Source: Lachnospiraceae bacterium (GTDB taxonomy: Bacteria; Bacillota; Clostridia; Lachnospirales; Lachnospiraceae). Taken from it: a stretch of DNA of 50,904 bases. Made by a program: the position numbers and the translations under genes. Positions 43,382 to 50,904 of the stretch are shown here, piece after piece (position 1 is the stretch's first letter; every line of letters starts with the position of its first letter). The notes beneath the pieces are model-generated. The model had not been told where the DNA came from. It ran no database searches and saw nothing but the letters and a program-made list of their open reading frames with translations. The stretch covers positions 1-50,904 of the forward strand of contig JAJPWX010000095.1 of NCBI GenBank assembly GCA_021205755.1. The letters are read 5' to 3'.

Positions 43382-43423
43382 AGGCCATCTGAACTCGCGT
43401 TAGCGGGGTCAGATGGCCTTTTT
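43382..43423 (+). terminator. Rho-independent terminator after GT8/lon remnant
   Basis: Perfect 11-bp arms AGGCCATCTGA (43382-43392) and TCAGATGGCCT (43409-43419), then TTTT. It starts directly after the remnant stop, so it may be the original lon terminator of the duplicated copy. Confidence 0.92.
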
Positions 43424-43535
43424 GCTGGTAAAAATAATCAGATTTTTTGGGGAACAAGCAAAAGAGAGCAAATTCAATAATTGCATATGAAGAGTAAAAA
43501 AGTTGGTGAAAATCAAGGGATTTCCATTGCGTATC

Positions 43536-44019
43536 TTGACAGATAGAATAATGTGATGTAAAATTCATGGATATTAAGGGATTGGACTGTACTTCTTTCT
43601 GTGAAACGCTCATTCCTTAGTATTACACGAAAGAATTCGTAAATATATAAGGATAAAAATTCCGGTTACCTGCAGCATGTCGCATCGTCGCTGCTGCAGG
43701 TGCCGGATGTCATTGTTGTGGTCATTGCCTGCTCAAAAAACTGCGCGGGATGGCGAAGCTTTGCCTGGGGAAGAAGAAATCCATCATTTTTGACATTGTA
43801 TCAAACATGGAATTTACTTGGAACGTGGGCATGACTGAAGGAGAGACTTTTATGGATATGAAAACTTTTTTAAAAACTTTCCAGATTGCTTTGAAAAGAA
43901 GGGAAGGTCAAAAGCTTTTCATTATTGAAATTGTAACTATTCAGAACAGCAGGCCGCAGACCGCCTGCTGTTCTGAACTGTTACTCTAAATTAATATAAT
44001 TCAGGAGAATTTTTAACAT
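43536..44019 (+). promoter_or_regulatory. Capsule promoter and long structured leader
   Basis: TTGACA (43536-43541), 17-bp spacer, TAAAAT (43559-43564), then about 450 bases before the first capsule gene. The leader holds two strong hairpins: ACCTGCAGCA/TGCTGCAGGT (43668-43677 and 43692-43701) and 15-bp arms TTCAGAACAGCAGGC/GCCTGCTGTTCTGAA (43940-43954 and 43963-43977). The second lies about 40 bases before the start codon and could act as an attenuator, although no long T-run follows. The one 79-codon open frame inside (43750-43989) has no ribosome binding site and runs through the hairpin, so I do not call it a gene. Confidence 0.6.
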
Positions 44020-45453
44020 ATGTACCAGAAGAATCCAAGCAGCATCATCAAGCATATCGATTTCATGATACTTGATCTTGTGTGCTTTTTGCTTTCCCTA
44101 TGGCTGGCTTATGGCCTGCGGCTGAATGAATTAGAAATATGGGAATCACAGACATACAGAAGTCTTTTAATCATAATTGCGCTTGTACATATTTGTGTGT
44201 CGATCTTTAACAGCTCTTACAAAAACATCTTGCGGCGGGGATACCTGAAAGAACTGATTGCTGTAATCCGGCATATTACCATCGTGATAGCAGTGATGCT
44301 GGTTCTGATGTTTTTCTTAAAGACATTGGATAATCTTTCCAGGATGGTAATTGCCTATACAGTAGTTATTTCTTTCGTGATGCTTTGGGCAGAGCGAACA
44401 GTATGGAAGAAATTTATTCATCATCGTCTTGCTAAAAATCCAAGATATCTTTTGCTTGTAACAGATTTGGCAGGAGCCGAACGTATATTAAATCAGTTCC
44501 AGGGACAGATGCTGGACTTTCAGGTAAAAGGAATTGTTTTGGTTGGAACAAATAATAAAGCAGTTGACTCTGTTCAAGGCATTCCGGTAGTAACCAGCGT
44601 AGAAACATTAACGCAATACTTGTTAAAAACTGTAGTGGATGAAATCCTGTTCAGCGTTCCACGAAAAGAAGACATACCGCAAGATCTGATCAGGGAATGC
44701 AGCCTGATGGGGATTACGATTCATCTGGAGATTATGTCGTCCGACGAATTGGCTGGGGCAAGGTATGAAGAAGATATTGCAGGCCTGAGTGTTATGACCA
44801 GCTATCTGAAACTGATTACAGCAGGGCAGGCTTTTGTCAAGCGATTTATAGATATTATTGGAAGTATCGTTGGACTGGTAATTACCGGAATTTTATTTAT
44901 CTTTGTGGCTCCCGCTATTTATCTGTCAGATCCTGGTCCTGTGTTCTTTAGTCAGGAGAGGGTAGGAAAAAATGGAAGAATCTTCAAACTGTATAAATTC
45001 CGAAGCATGTATCAGGATGCAGAAGAACGGAAAGCCGAACTGATGGAAAAGAACGAAATGAAAGGCCTGATGTTCAAGATGGAGAATGATCCCAGGATAA
45101 TCGGGAGCGGTTCAGACGGAACAAAGAAAGGAATCGGAGCATTCATTCGTTCAACAAGTATAGATGAGTTCCCACAGTTTTGGAACGTGCTGAAAGGAGA
45201 CATGTCATTGGTAGGTACCAGGCCGCCTACAGTTGGAGAAGTATCCGAGTATAGTACCTATCATAAGGCAAGACTTGCGATAAAACCGGGAATAACGGGA
45301 CTTTGGCAGGTAAGTGGGAGAAGTGATATTGATGACTTTGAAGAGGTCGTAAAGTTGGATACGAAGTATATACAGGAGTGGAGTATTAGTCTGGATATAA
45401 AAATATTATTTAAGACAATACTGGTTATATTCCAACGCAAAGGGTCAAGATGA
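44020..45453 (+). CDS. Initiating sugar transferase (polyprenyl-phosphate glycosylphosphotransferase)
   Basis: A 477-residue membrane enzyme of the WbaP/CpsE type. The N-terminal part has four hydrophobic segments (about residues 12-30, 45-62, 82-102, 107-126), a CoA-binding-like cytosolic domain follows (about 140-265), and the C-terminal catalytic domain starts at a fifth hydrophobic segment (about 285-310). Motifs include SDPGPVFFSQERVGKNG, KLYKFRSMY, STSIDEFPQFWNVLKGDMSL and VGTRPP. It moves a sugar-1-phosphate from a UDP-sugar onto undecaprenyl phosphate, the first step of capsule or EPS repeat-unit assembly. Which sugar is not readable from sequence. Confidence 0.93.
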   Translation: MYQKNPSSIIKHIDFMILDLVCFLLSLWLAYGLRLNELEIWESQTYRSLLIIIALVHICVSIFNSSYKNILRRGYLKELIAVIRHITIVIAVMLVLMFFLKTLDNLSRMVIAYTVVISFVMLWAERTVWKKFIHHRLAKNPRYLLLVTDLAGAERILNQFQGQMLDFQVKGIVLVGTNNKAVDSVQGIPVVTSVETLTQYLLKTVVDEILFSVPRKEDIPQDLIRECSLMGITIHLEIMSSDELAGARYEEDIAGLSVMTSYLKLITAGQAFVKRFIDIIGSIVGLVITGILFIFVAPAIYLSDPGPVFFSQERVGKNGRIFKLYKFRSMYQDAEERKAELMEKNEMKGLMFKMENDPRIIGSGSDGTKKGIGAFIRSTSIDEFPQFWNVLKGDMSLVGTRPPTVGEVSEYSTYHKARLAIKPGITGLWQVSGRSDIDDFEEVVKLDTKYIQEWSISLDIKILFKTILVIFQRKGSR

Positions 45454-46017
45454 TATTTAAAATGTTTGCAGCGTTCCACGAAATGGCGGTGCTGAAGTGC
45501 CCTCAGTTCGCATAAACATTGGCTTTGTATGGATTCGGTATGATTTCTGGAAAAGAGTGGTGCAGAAGACAATCTCTGTCACTGTATTTTTCAGAAACAG
45601 GAGTGGTTCTGGCTTTTACTTCAGTCGGCAAGTAGGTGGTAGCCATGTCAAAAATCAGTAGTTAAAGGACGATAAGCTTCATGGTAGTAATCACAGCTAT
45701 ACAAATAAATATGTTGCAGCCCCAGAAATCAATGAAAAGTGTGGTTCTCCGAGATGGAATGGGGTTCTAGAGCGAAAAAAGCCCTTGGAATCAATGGTTC
45801 CAAGGTATGTCAATAGCATATAGGCAAAAAAAGCACAGGCTACCGCTAACCTGACGCAAGAAAGACTTGATAAATTGAAAAATTGTTTACATCCAGGCTG
45901 GATGTTTCATTTATGGTGGAGCCAAGCCATTGATTCGCGAACATGGGGAGTTAGAAAGCAACAGATAAAGTATATTACCTCATATAGAGAAAATTCGACT
46001 ACAAGGGAGAAAATTTT
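45454..46017. other. Gene-poor gap in the capsule locus
   Basis: About 560 bases with no supported gene. Short frames are interrupted by stops and lack ribosome binding sites. Two hairpin sequences occur: CCTTGGAA/TTCCAAGG (45783-45790 and 45798-45805), and the palindrome ACATCCAG-G-CTGGATGT (45889-45905). The texture, with broken frames of 40-55 codons, suggests a decayed gene, but I see no recognisable transposase or glycosyltransferase motif. AAGGGAG just before 46018 serves the next gene. Confidence 0.5.
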
Positions 46018-47148
46018 GTGGACGGGAATAGAAAACTAAAAATTGCCATGCTTGGTCACAAGACCATGCCTGCAAGAGATGTCTCTCGTGGCGGCATTGA
46101 GGTGGTTGTGGAAGAGTTGTCAACACGGATGGTGGCGCAAGGACACGATGTTACTTGCTATAATCGTACTGGATGTGACAATGGTGACTTGGATGAGTAC
46201 AAAGGAGTAAAACTGAAATCAGTATTTACAATACATAAAAAAGGCTTGGCCGCGATGACTTCATCAGTATTCGCTGCGTTCCACACTGCTTTCGGTAAGT
46301 ATGATGTGGTACATTTCCATGCAGAGGGACCCTGCGCGATGCTGTGGTTACCCAAACTTCTTGGGAAAAGATGTGTAGTGACGATTCATGGCCTTGACTG
46401 GAAACGTGAAAAGTGGGGAAAGGGAATCGGTTCGAAGTATATAAGATTCGGAGAGAAAATTGCCGTAAAATATGCTGATGAAATCATCGTTTTGAGTAAA
46501 GGAGTTCAGGATTACTTCTGGAAGACATATCACAGAAAAACGGCCTTCATTCCAAATGGTGTAAATGGATCTGAGATTAGAGAAGCTAAAGAGATTATAG
46601 AAAAATTTGGATTAAAAAAGGACGGTTACATCCTTTTCTTAGGACGGATTGTTCCAGAAAAAGGCTTGCATTATCTGGTTGAAGCTTATGAAGGAATGAA
46701 TACCGATAAAAAGCTTGTGATTGCGGGTGGGTCTTCTGATACGGATGAGTACATGGAAGAACTTAAAAGCATGTCTAATGAAAATGTGATTTTCACTGGA
46801 TTTGTAACTGGAGAACTACATGAAGAACTATACAGTAATGCATACATCTATGTGCTTCCAAGTGATCTAGAGGGAATGCCACTAAGCTTATTGGAAGCTA
46901 TGAGTTATGGAAACTGCTGCGTAGTTAGTGATATAGAAGAATGTACGGATGTTGTTGAAGATAAAGCAGTAGTATTTCAACGCCGGAATATTGGAGATCT
47001 TAGAGAAAAGCTGCAGAGATTGTGTGATGAACCCGAGATGGTTCAGAAATATAAGATAGTAGCTGCTGAATTCATTTGCAGAAAGTATAGTTGGGATGAT
47101 GTTGCGAAGCAGACTAGTAAAGTATATGGGGATGAAATAGAAATATAG
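46018..47148 (+). CDS. Glycosyltransferase family 4
   Basis: A 376-residue GT-B enzyme with a GTG start preceded by AAGGGAG. The N-terminal acceptor domain has RGGIEVVVEELSTRM and DVVHFHAEGP; the C-terminal GT4 domain has ILFLGRIVPEKGLHYLVEAY and the donor-binding E-x7-E in EGMPLSLLEAMSYG. It transfers a sugar, often rhamnose, mannose or glucose, from a nucleotide donor with retention. The following manC and manA genes would supply GDP-mannose, so a mannosyltransferase is a reasonable guess. It acts in the cytosol on the lipid-linked repeat unit. Confidence 0.92.
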   Translation: MDGNRKLKIAMLGHKTMPARDVSRGGIEVVVEELSTRMVAQGHDVTCYNRTGCDNGDLDEYKGVKLKSVFTIHKKGLAAMTSSVFAAFHTAFGKYDVVHFHAEGPCAMLWLPKLLGKRCVVTIHGLDWKREKWGKGIGSKYIRFGEKIAVKYADEIIVLSKGVQDYFWKTYHRKTAFIPNGVNGSEIREAKEIIEKFGLKKDGYILFLGRIVPEKGLHYLVEAYEGMNTDKKLVIAGGSSDTDEYMEELKSMSNENVIFTGFVTGELHEELYSNAYIYVLPSDLEGMPLSLLEAMSYGNCCVVSDIEECTDVVEDKAVVFQRRNIGDLREKLQRLCDEPEMVQKYKIVAAEFICRKYSWDDVAKQTSKVYGDEIEI

Positions 47149-47291
47149 AATTGGTCTACAGGTATAATGCATCATTATTTTGTGAGAAGTATGATTAAAA
47201 ATTTTCCGGCCTGCTCGTATTCAAATCCGGAAATTAAAGAAGCGATGCACTTGATATAGAGTGAAAAAGATAGAAACATAGGAGAAGGTAC

Positions 47292-48608
47292 ATGAACATT
47301 ATTTTACTTTCAGGCGGAAGCGGTAAGCGATTGTGGCCACTTTCAAACGATGTGCGAAGCAAACAGTTCATTAAGCTGTTTAAGGATAAAGACGGTAATT
47401 ATGAGTCTATGGTGCAGAGAGTTTATCGCCAAATCACTGAGGTCGATTCTGATGCCAAGGTAACAATTGCCACAAGTAAGTCGCAGGCAAGTGCCATACA
47501 TAATCAGTTAGGAGATAAAGTTTCTATCTGTGTTGAGCCATGCAGACGCGACACTTTCCCAGCTATACTTTTGGCGGCAGCATATTTGCACGATGAGTTA
47601 GGTGTGTCGGCTGATGATGCTGTGGCTGTTTGCCCGGTCGATCCATATGTGGAGAACAGCTATTACGAATGTGTAGAGAAGCTGGAGAATATAGTAAAAC
47701 AGGGGACTGCAAATTTGACCCTCATGGGAATTGAACCGACTTATCCGAGTGAGAAATATGGATATATTATTCCAGAGACAGACAGAGGTGTCAGCAGTGT
47801 CAAAGAATTTAGGGAAAAGCCGAATATTGAGACGGCAAAGGATTATCTAAAGCAGAATGCCCTGTGGAATGCCGGTGTGTTTGCCTTTAAGCTAAGCTAT
47901 CTCTTAGATAAAGCTCACAGCATGGTGGATTTTTCAGATTATCGGGATCTTTATAGTAAGTATGAAACTCTGACTAAAACTAGTTTTGACTACGCTGTGG
48001 TTGAGAGAGAACTGTCAATCCAGGTTGTTCGTTATTCTGGTTCCTGGAAAGATGTCGGAACATGGAACATGATGACAGAAGTTATGGTAGACGATATTAA
48101 GGGTAAAGCTGTTATGGACGAAATATGTGAGAACACACAGATTGTAAATGAGCTGAACATTCCAATTCTCGCTATGGGCTGCAAGAATATGGTCATTGCG
48201 GCAAGTGGCGATGGAATTCTCGTTTCTGAAAAAAAACGCAGTGGTTACATAAAATCGTTTGTAGAAGAAATTAGCACAGACGTGATGTTCGCGGAAAAAT
48301 CTTGGGGTACATACACCGTAATGGATGCTCAGCAGGGCTCAATGACAGTTAAGGTTTCGATTCATGCCGGAGAGCATATGAGTTATCACAGCCATGATTA
48401 TCGCGAGGAAGTATGGACGGTTATTTCTGGTAAAGGAAAAGCGATGGTGGACGGTATGGAGCAGGTTCTTCGAACTGGAGATGTGATAACGATAGCTGCT
48501 GGATGCAAGCACATGGTAGAAGCAGAGACTGATTTAGATATCATCGAGGTTCAGATTGGTGAAGCAATCAATGTGGATGATAAGAAGAAATATGAGATAG
48601 AGAAATAA
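47292..48608 (+). CDS. manC: Mannose-1-phosphate guanylyltransferase with cupin domain
   Basis: A 438-residue enzyme with GGAGAAGGT before the ATG. The nucleotidyltransferase domain (about 1-270) begins IILLSGGSGKRLWPLSNDVRSKQF, the signature of GDP-mannose pyrophosphorylases, with FREKPN and LWNAGVF later. The C-terminal cupin (about 325-430) has the HSHDYREEVWTVISGKGK and GDVITI motifs of ManC-type proteins. It makes GDP-mannose from mannose-1-phosphate and GTP. The cupin domain may have isomerase activity, but the separate manA just downstream probably covers that step. No phosphomannomutase gene lies in this window. Confidence 0.92.
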   Translation: MNIILLSGGSGKRLWPLSNDVRSKQFIKLFKDKDGNYESMVQRVYRQITEVDSDAKVTIATSKSQASAIHNQLGDKVSICVEPCRRDTFPAILLAAAYLHDELGVSADDAVAVCPVDPYVENSYYECVEKLENIVKQGTANLTLMGIEPTYPSEKYGYIIPETDRGVSSVKEFREKPNIETAKDYLKQNALWNAGVFAFKLSYLLDKAHSMVDFSDYRDLYSKYETLTKTSFDYAVVERELSIQVVRYSGSWKDVGTWNMMTEVMVDDIKGKAVMDEICENTQIVNELNIPILAMGCKNMVIAASGDGILVSEKKRSGYIKSFVEEISTDVMFAEKSWGTYTVMDAQQGSMTVKVSIHAGEHMSYHSHDYREEVWTVISGKGKAMVDGMEQVLRTGDVITIAAGCKHMVEAETDLDIIEVQIGEAINVDDKKKYEIEK

Positions 48609-48623
48609 CGCAGGAGACCCGTC

Positions 48624-49592
48624 ATGGAAATAATGAAACTTCTCCCGGCGGGTAAAGACTACCTCTGGGGTGGTACAAGGCTTAGAGATGAATTTGGTAA
48701 GAAAATTGATATGACACCACTGGCCGAGACATGGGAATGCTCCGTCCATCCGGACGGTCCGAGCGTTGTAGAAAATGGTAAATATTCGGGCAGAACGCTG
48801 GCAGAAGTGCTGAGAGAGCACCCTGAATATCTTGGAACAAAAGTCGAAGATAAAAAGGAACTGCCGATTCTGATGAAATTAATTGATGCAAAGAAAGACT
48901 TGTCTGTGCAAGTTCATCCGAATGATGCATATGCTAGGGAACATGAAGGGCAGAACGGCAAATCTGAGATGTGGTATGTCATAGACGCAGATGAAAACGC
49001 TAGTATTATATATGGTTTTATTCATCCTGTGACAGAGGAATTGTTACGGAAAGCTGTAGAGCAAGGAAATTTGGACAAGCATCTGCAAAAGGTGAAAGTT
49101 CATAAAGGCGATATATACTATGTGCCAGCAGGAATGGTTCACGGTATCGGAGCAGGTACGCTTGTTGCCGAAATACAGGAAAACTCAAATGTCACTTATC
49201 GTGTCTACGACTATGATAGGATTGATACAAATGGAAAAAAACGCGAACTGCACTTTGACAAGGCTGTGAAAGTTATGAATATGGGTGTTGCACCAGATGT
49301 CAAGCAAAGACATAGGTTTGTGCACTATTATCCTGGGTGTTCTAGAGAAACCTTGTGCCGCTGCAAATATTTTGAAACTGAAAAAATAGAAGTAACAAAA
49401 GGAGTTTCTTTTGTAGTTAAAGAAGAATCTTTCCAAATAATACTCTGTATTGAGGGAGAGGGGCAGGTTGAAACAGTAGATGAAAATACGAGACCTGTGA
49501 GATTTAGTAAAGGTGACTGTTTGTTTCTGTCAGCAGGAACAGGCAAATGTTATTTACTAGGAGAAGCTGAGATATTAAAGGTAAGATGCTGA
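48624..49592 (+). CDS. manA: Mannose-6-phosphate isomerase, class I
   Basis: A 322-residue zinc isomerase, 15 bases after manC, with GGAGACC before the ATG. The metal site is visible as QVHPNDAYAREHE followed by EMWYVID, with further ligands in VPAGMVHGIGAG. The substrate-side segment WGGTRLRDEFGK and the AETWECSVHP motif are typical of the small Firmicutes ManA. It converts fructose-6-phosphate to mannose-6-phosphate, the first step to GDP-mannose. With manC it supplies the donor for the capsule glycosyltransferases. Confidence 0.93.
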   Translation: MEIMKLLPAGKDYLWGGTRLRDEFGKKIDMTPLAETWECSVHPDGPSVVENGKYSGRTLAEVLREHPEYLGTKVEDKKELPILMKLIDAKKDLSVQVHPNDAYAREHEGQNGKSEMWYVIDADENASIIYGFIHPVTEELLRKAVEQGNLDKHLQKVKVHKGDIYYVPAGMVHGIGAGTLVAEIQENSNVTYRVYDYDRIDTNGKKRELHFDKAVKVMNMGVAPDVKQRHRFVHYYPGCSRETLCRCKYFETEKIEVTKGVSFVVKEESFQIILCIEGEGQVETVDENTRPVRFSKGDCLFLSAGTGKCYLLGEAEILKVRC

Positions 49593-49631
49593 GCAATTGA
49601 AATAGAATAGTTCTTGGAGGAGAAAAAAAGT

Positions 49632-50807
49632 ATGGCTAAAAAAAAGTTAAATGGTACAGTGATTGTTACATATCGTTGTAATGCACGTTGTTCCATGTGT
49701 AATAGATATAAGGCTCCTTCCAAACCGGAAGAAGAAATAAGTATAGAAACAATTAAGAAGCTTCCACAAATGTATTTTACAAATATTACAGGAGGCGAGC
49801 CTTTCATTCGAACTGATATTCGTGATGTAGTGGCTGAACTTAGGAAAAAAAGTGACCGAATTGTCATTTCTACGAATGGTTTTTTCACAGACAGAATTGT
49901 TAGTCTATGTAAGGAATTCCCTGATGTAGGAATTCGTATATCCATCGAAGGCCTTGAAGAGACTAATAATGAAATACGTGGCTTACAGAATGGTTATCAG
50001 CGAGGTTATAACACATTAAAGAAACTAGTGGAAATGGGGATTAAAGATGTTGGATTTGGCATGACAGTGCAAGATAAGAATGCTCCTGATTTAGTGCCTC
50101 TCTATCGAATTTCTAATGAGATGGGAATGGAGTTTGCAACAGCTTCTCTTCATAATAGTTTTTATTTTGTTGAAGCAAAGAATGTTATTCATGATAGACC
50201 TATGGTAGCAATGCACTTCGAGGAACTTATTAATGAACTATTACTTTCTAAAAGCCCGAAAAAATGGTTTAGAGCTTATTTTAATCATGGCCTTATAAAC
50301 TATATTTATGGTCAACCTAGACTTTTGCCATGTGATATGAGCTTTGACACTTTCTTTATTGATCCATACGGTGACGTTATGCCATGTAATGGAACAAAGG
50401 ACAAAGAAGTTATGGGTAATTTAAATAAACAGACATGGGATGAGTTGTGGAACAGTTCAGAAGCCGAAATAGTGCGAAAAAAAGTACGTTGTTGTGATCG
50501 TCAGTGTTGGATGATTGGTTCTGTTTCACCTGCAATGCACAAGTATATTTGGAAACCAACATGGTGGGTGTTGAAACATAAAGCAAAGGCATTGTTTACA
50601 AATCATCCGTATTCGATGTATGAGAATAAAATATGCTGTGATTATCGTGATGGAAAGGTAACAAAAAAAGAACTAGATCAATGCAGTACTTGCGATTTAA
50701 ATGCTGTGGCAAACGATGGATTAAGTAAAGCTTCGAAAGAACAGCTAAAGGGAAGAACAGGGGAAGAAATAGTTGATGCAGATATCGCTGCACAGATGGA
50801 GAAATGA
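49632..50807 (+). CDS. Radical SAM/SPASM protein of the capsule locus
   Basis: A 391-residue radical SAM protein. ATG 49632 has GGAGGAGA eight to nine bases upstream; a TTG at 49614 overlaps that site. The S-adenosylmethionine cluster motif is C16-x3-C20-x2-C23 (VTYRCNARCSMC), followed by ITGGEPFIR and STNGFF. A C-terminal cysteine-rich region (DPYGDVMPCNG, RCCDRQCW, ICCDY, CSTC) fits SPASM-type auxiliary clusters. Such proteins occur in polysaccharide loci, where their reaction is mostly unknown; a radical modification of a sugar or an attached group is possible. The gene is clearly AT-richer than those of the first 40 kb. Confidence 0.88.
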   Translation: MAKKKLNGTVIVTYRCNARCSMCNRYKAPSKPEEEISIETIKKLPQMYFTNITGGEPFIRTDIRDVVAELRKKSDRIVISTNGFFTDRIVSLCKEFPDVGIRISIEGLEETNNEIRGLQNGYQRGYNTLKKLVEMGIKDVGFGMTVQDKNAPDLVPLYRISNEMGMEFATASLHNSFYFVEAKNVIHDRPMVAMHFEELINELLLSKSPKKWFRAYFNHGLINYIYGQPRLLPCDMSFDTFFIDPYGDVMPCNGTKDKEVMGNLNKQTWDELWNSSEAEIVRKKVRCCDRQCWMIGSVSPAMHKYIWKPTWWVLKHKAKALFTNHPYSMYENKICCDYRDGKVTKKELDQCSTCDLNAVANDGLSKASKEQLKGRTGEEIVDADIAAQMEK

Positions 50808-50808
50808 C

Positions 50809-50904
50809 ATGAAACTGAGAAAGTTACTTCAATTATCAATACTTAATACTCTTCGGATGAATTTATATTATTTTGGAATAGGGGGGGGGTATTTTGCCCT
50901 ATAT
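50809..50904 (+). CDS. Start of an unidentified gene, cut by the window end
   Basis: The first 32 codons of a frame beginning MKLRKLLQLSILNTLRMNLY, starting one base after the radical SAM stop, so it belongs to the same operon. A run of nine G bases (50881-50889) follows codon 24, giving GGG then YFALY to the window edge. Shifting the frame by one base after the tract gives GILPY, which is more like the N-terminus of left-handed beta-helix acetyltransferases of capsule loci. The true frame cannot be settled. The tract may be phase-variable or a sequencing error near a contig end. Confidence 0.4.
   Translation, partial: MKLRKLLQLSILNTLRMNLYYFGIGGGYFALY

Noticed and set aside
43382-43423. Insertion sequence flanking the lon remnant
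   Set aside because: No transposase frame, terminal inverted repeats or target duplications were found around 40.3 or 43.4 kb; homologous exchange explains the remnant as well.
43750-43989. 79-codon open frame in the capsule leader
   Set aside because: No ribosome binding site, no recognisable domain, and it runs through a 15-bp hairpin; better explained as untranslated leader.

Overview
The window looks like chromosomal DNA of a strictly anaerobic, Gram-positive Clostridia, most likely a gut Lachnospiraceae. This rests on gene content: a very large two-domain 2-hydroxyacyl-CoA dehydratase activase, a class F type flavodiiron fusion, an EFR1-type flavodoxin/ferredoxin, GT8 glycosyltransferases, HrcA/CIRCE-type control of groESL, strong AGGAGG ribosome binding sites and frequent GTG/TTG starts. 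No rRNA, tRNA, CRISPR array or complete mobile element was seen. The species cannot be named from the sequence alone.

Layout. (1) 0.3-5.0 kb: a cytidylate-kinase-like protein, then a TetR regulator divergent from a two-ATPase plus permease ABC exporter. (2) 5.1-12.8 kb: a 1529-residue activase, an SDR oxidoreductase, and a MarR-MATE efflux pair. (3) 13-18.9 kb: a redox operon with a flavodiiron-rubredoxin-NADH reductase fusion that has lost most of its iron ligands, a fumarate-reductase/AprA-like flavoprotein with its 2[4Fe-4S] ferredoxin, and a NIF3-like protein. (4) 18.9-32.4 kb: a LysR regulator divergent from a hydrolase/transport cluster. The cluster has a type B carboxylesterase, an Ig-like/Gly-Pro linker/alpha-beta hydrolase protein, a small membrane protein, a complete Dpp/Opp-type ABC importer with a Tat-signal solute-binding protein, and an 894-residue ceramidase-like protein fused to a second copy of the same Ig-linker-hydrolase module. 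(5) 32.6-35.7 kb: a TetR regulator divergent from an EFR1 ferredoxin, a nitroreductase remnant, a cysteine-cluster protein and an exported nitroreductase-like protein. (6) 35.8-40.3 kb: groES-groEL behind a CIRCE element, then lon. (7) 40.4-43.4 kb: GT8, PlsC-like acyltransferase, GT8, followed by a short out-of-frame remnant of a second lon 3' end. (8) 43.5-50.9 kb: an AT-richer capsule/exopolysaccharide locus with a long structured leader, an initiating sugar transferase, a GT4, GDP-mannose genes (manC, manA), a radical SAM/SPASM protein, and the start of another gene carrying a G9 tract at the window edge.

The most distinctive system is region 4. Two cytosolic hydrolases share an unusual Ig-like + (Gly-Gly-Pro)n + hydrolase architecture, and one is fused to a ceramidase-like amidase. 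Both are encoded with a dedicated peptide-type importer, which suggests uptake and intracellular cleavage of an ester/amide-linked substrate. Region 3, just upstream, may supply redox steps for the same pathway, but that link is inference. A second notable signal is a pair of nearly identical promoters, 35 kb apart, in front of the giant activase and the first GT8 gene. A third is the lon remnant that brackets the GT8-PlsC-GT8 segment.
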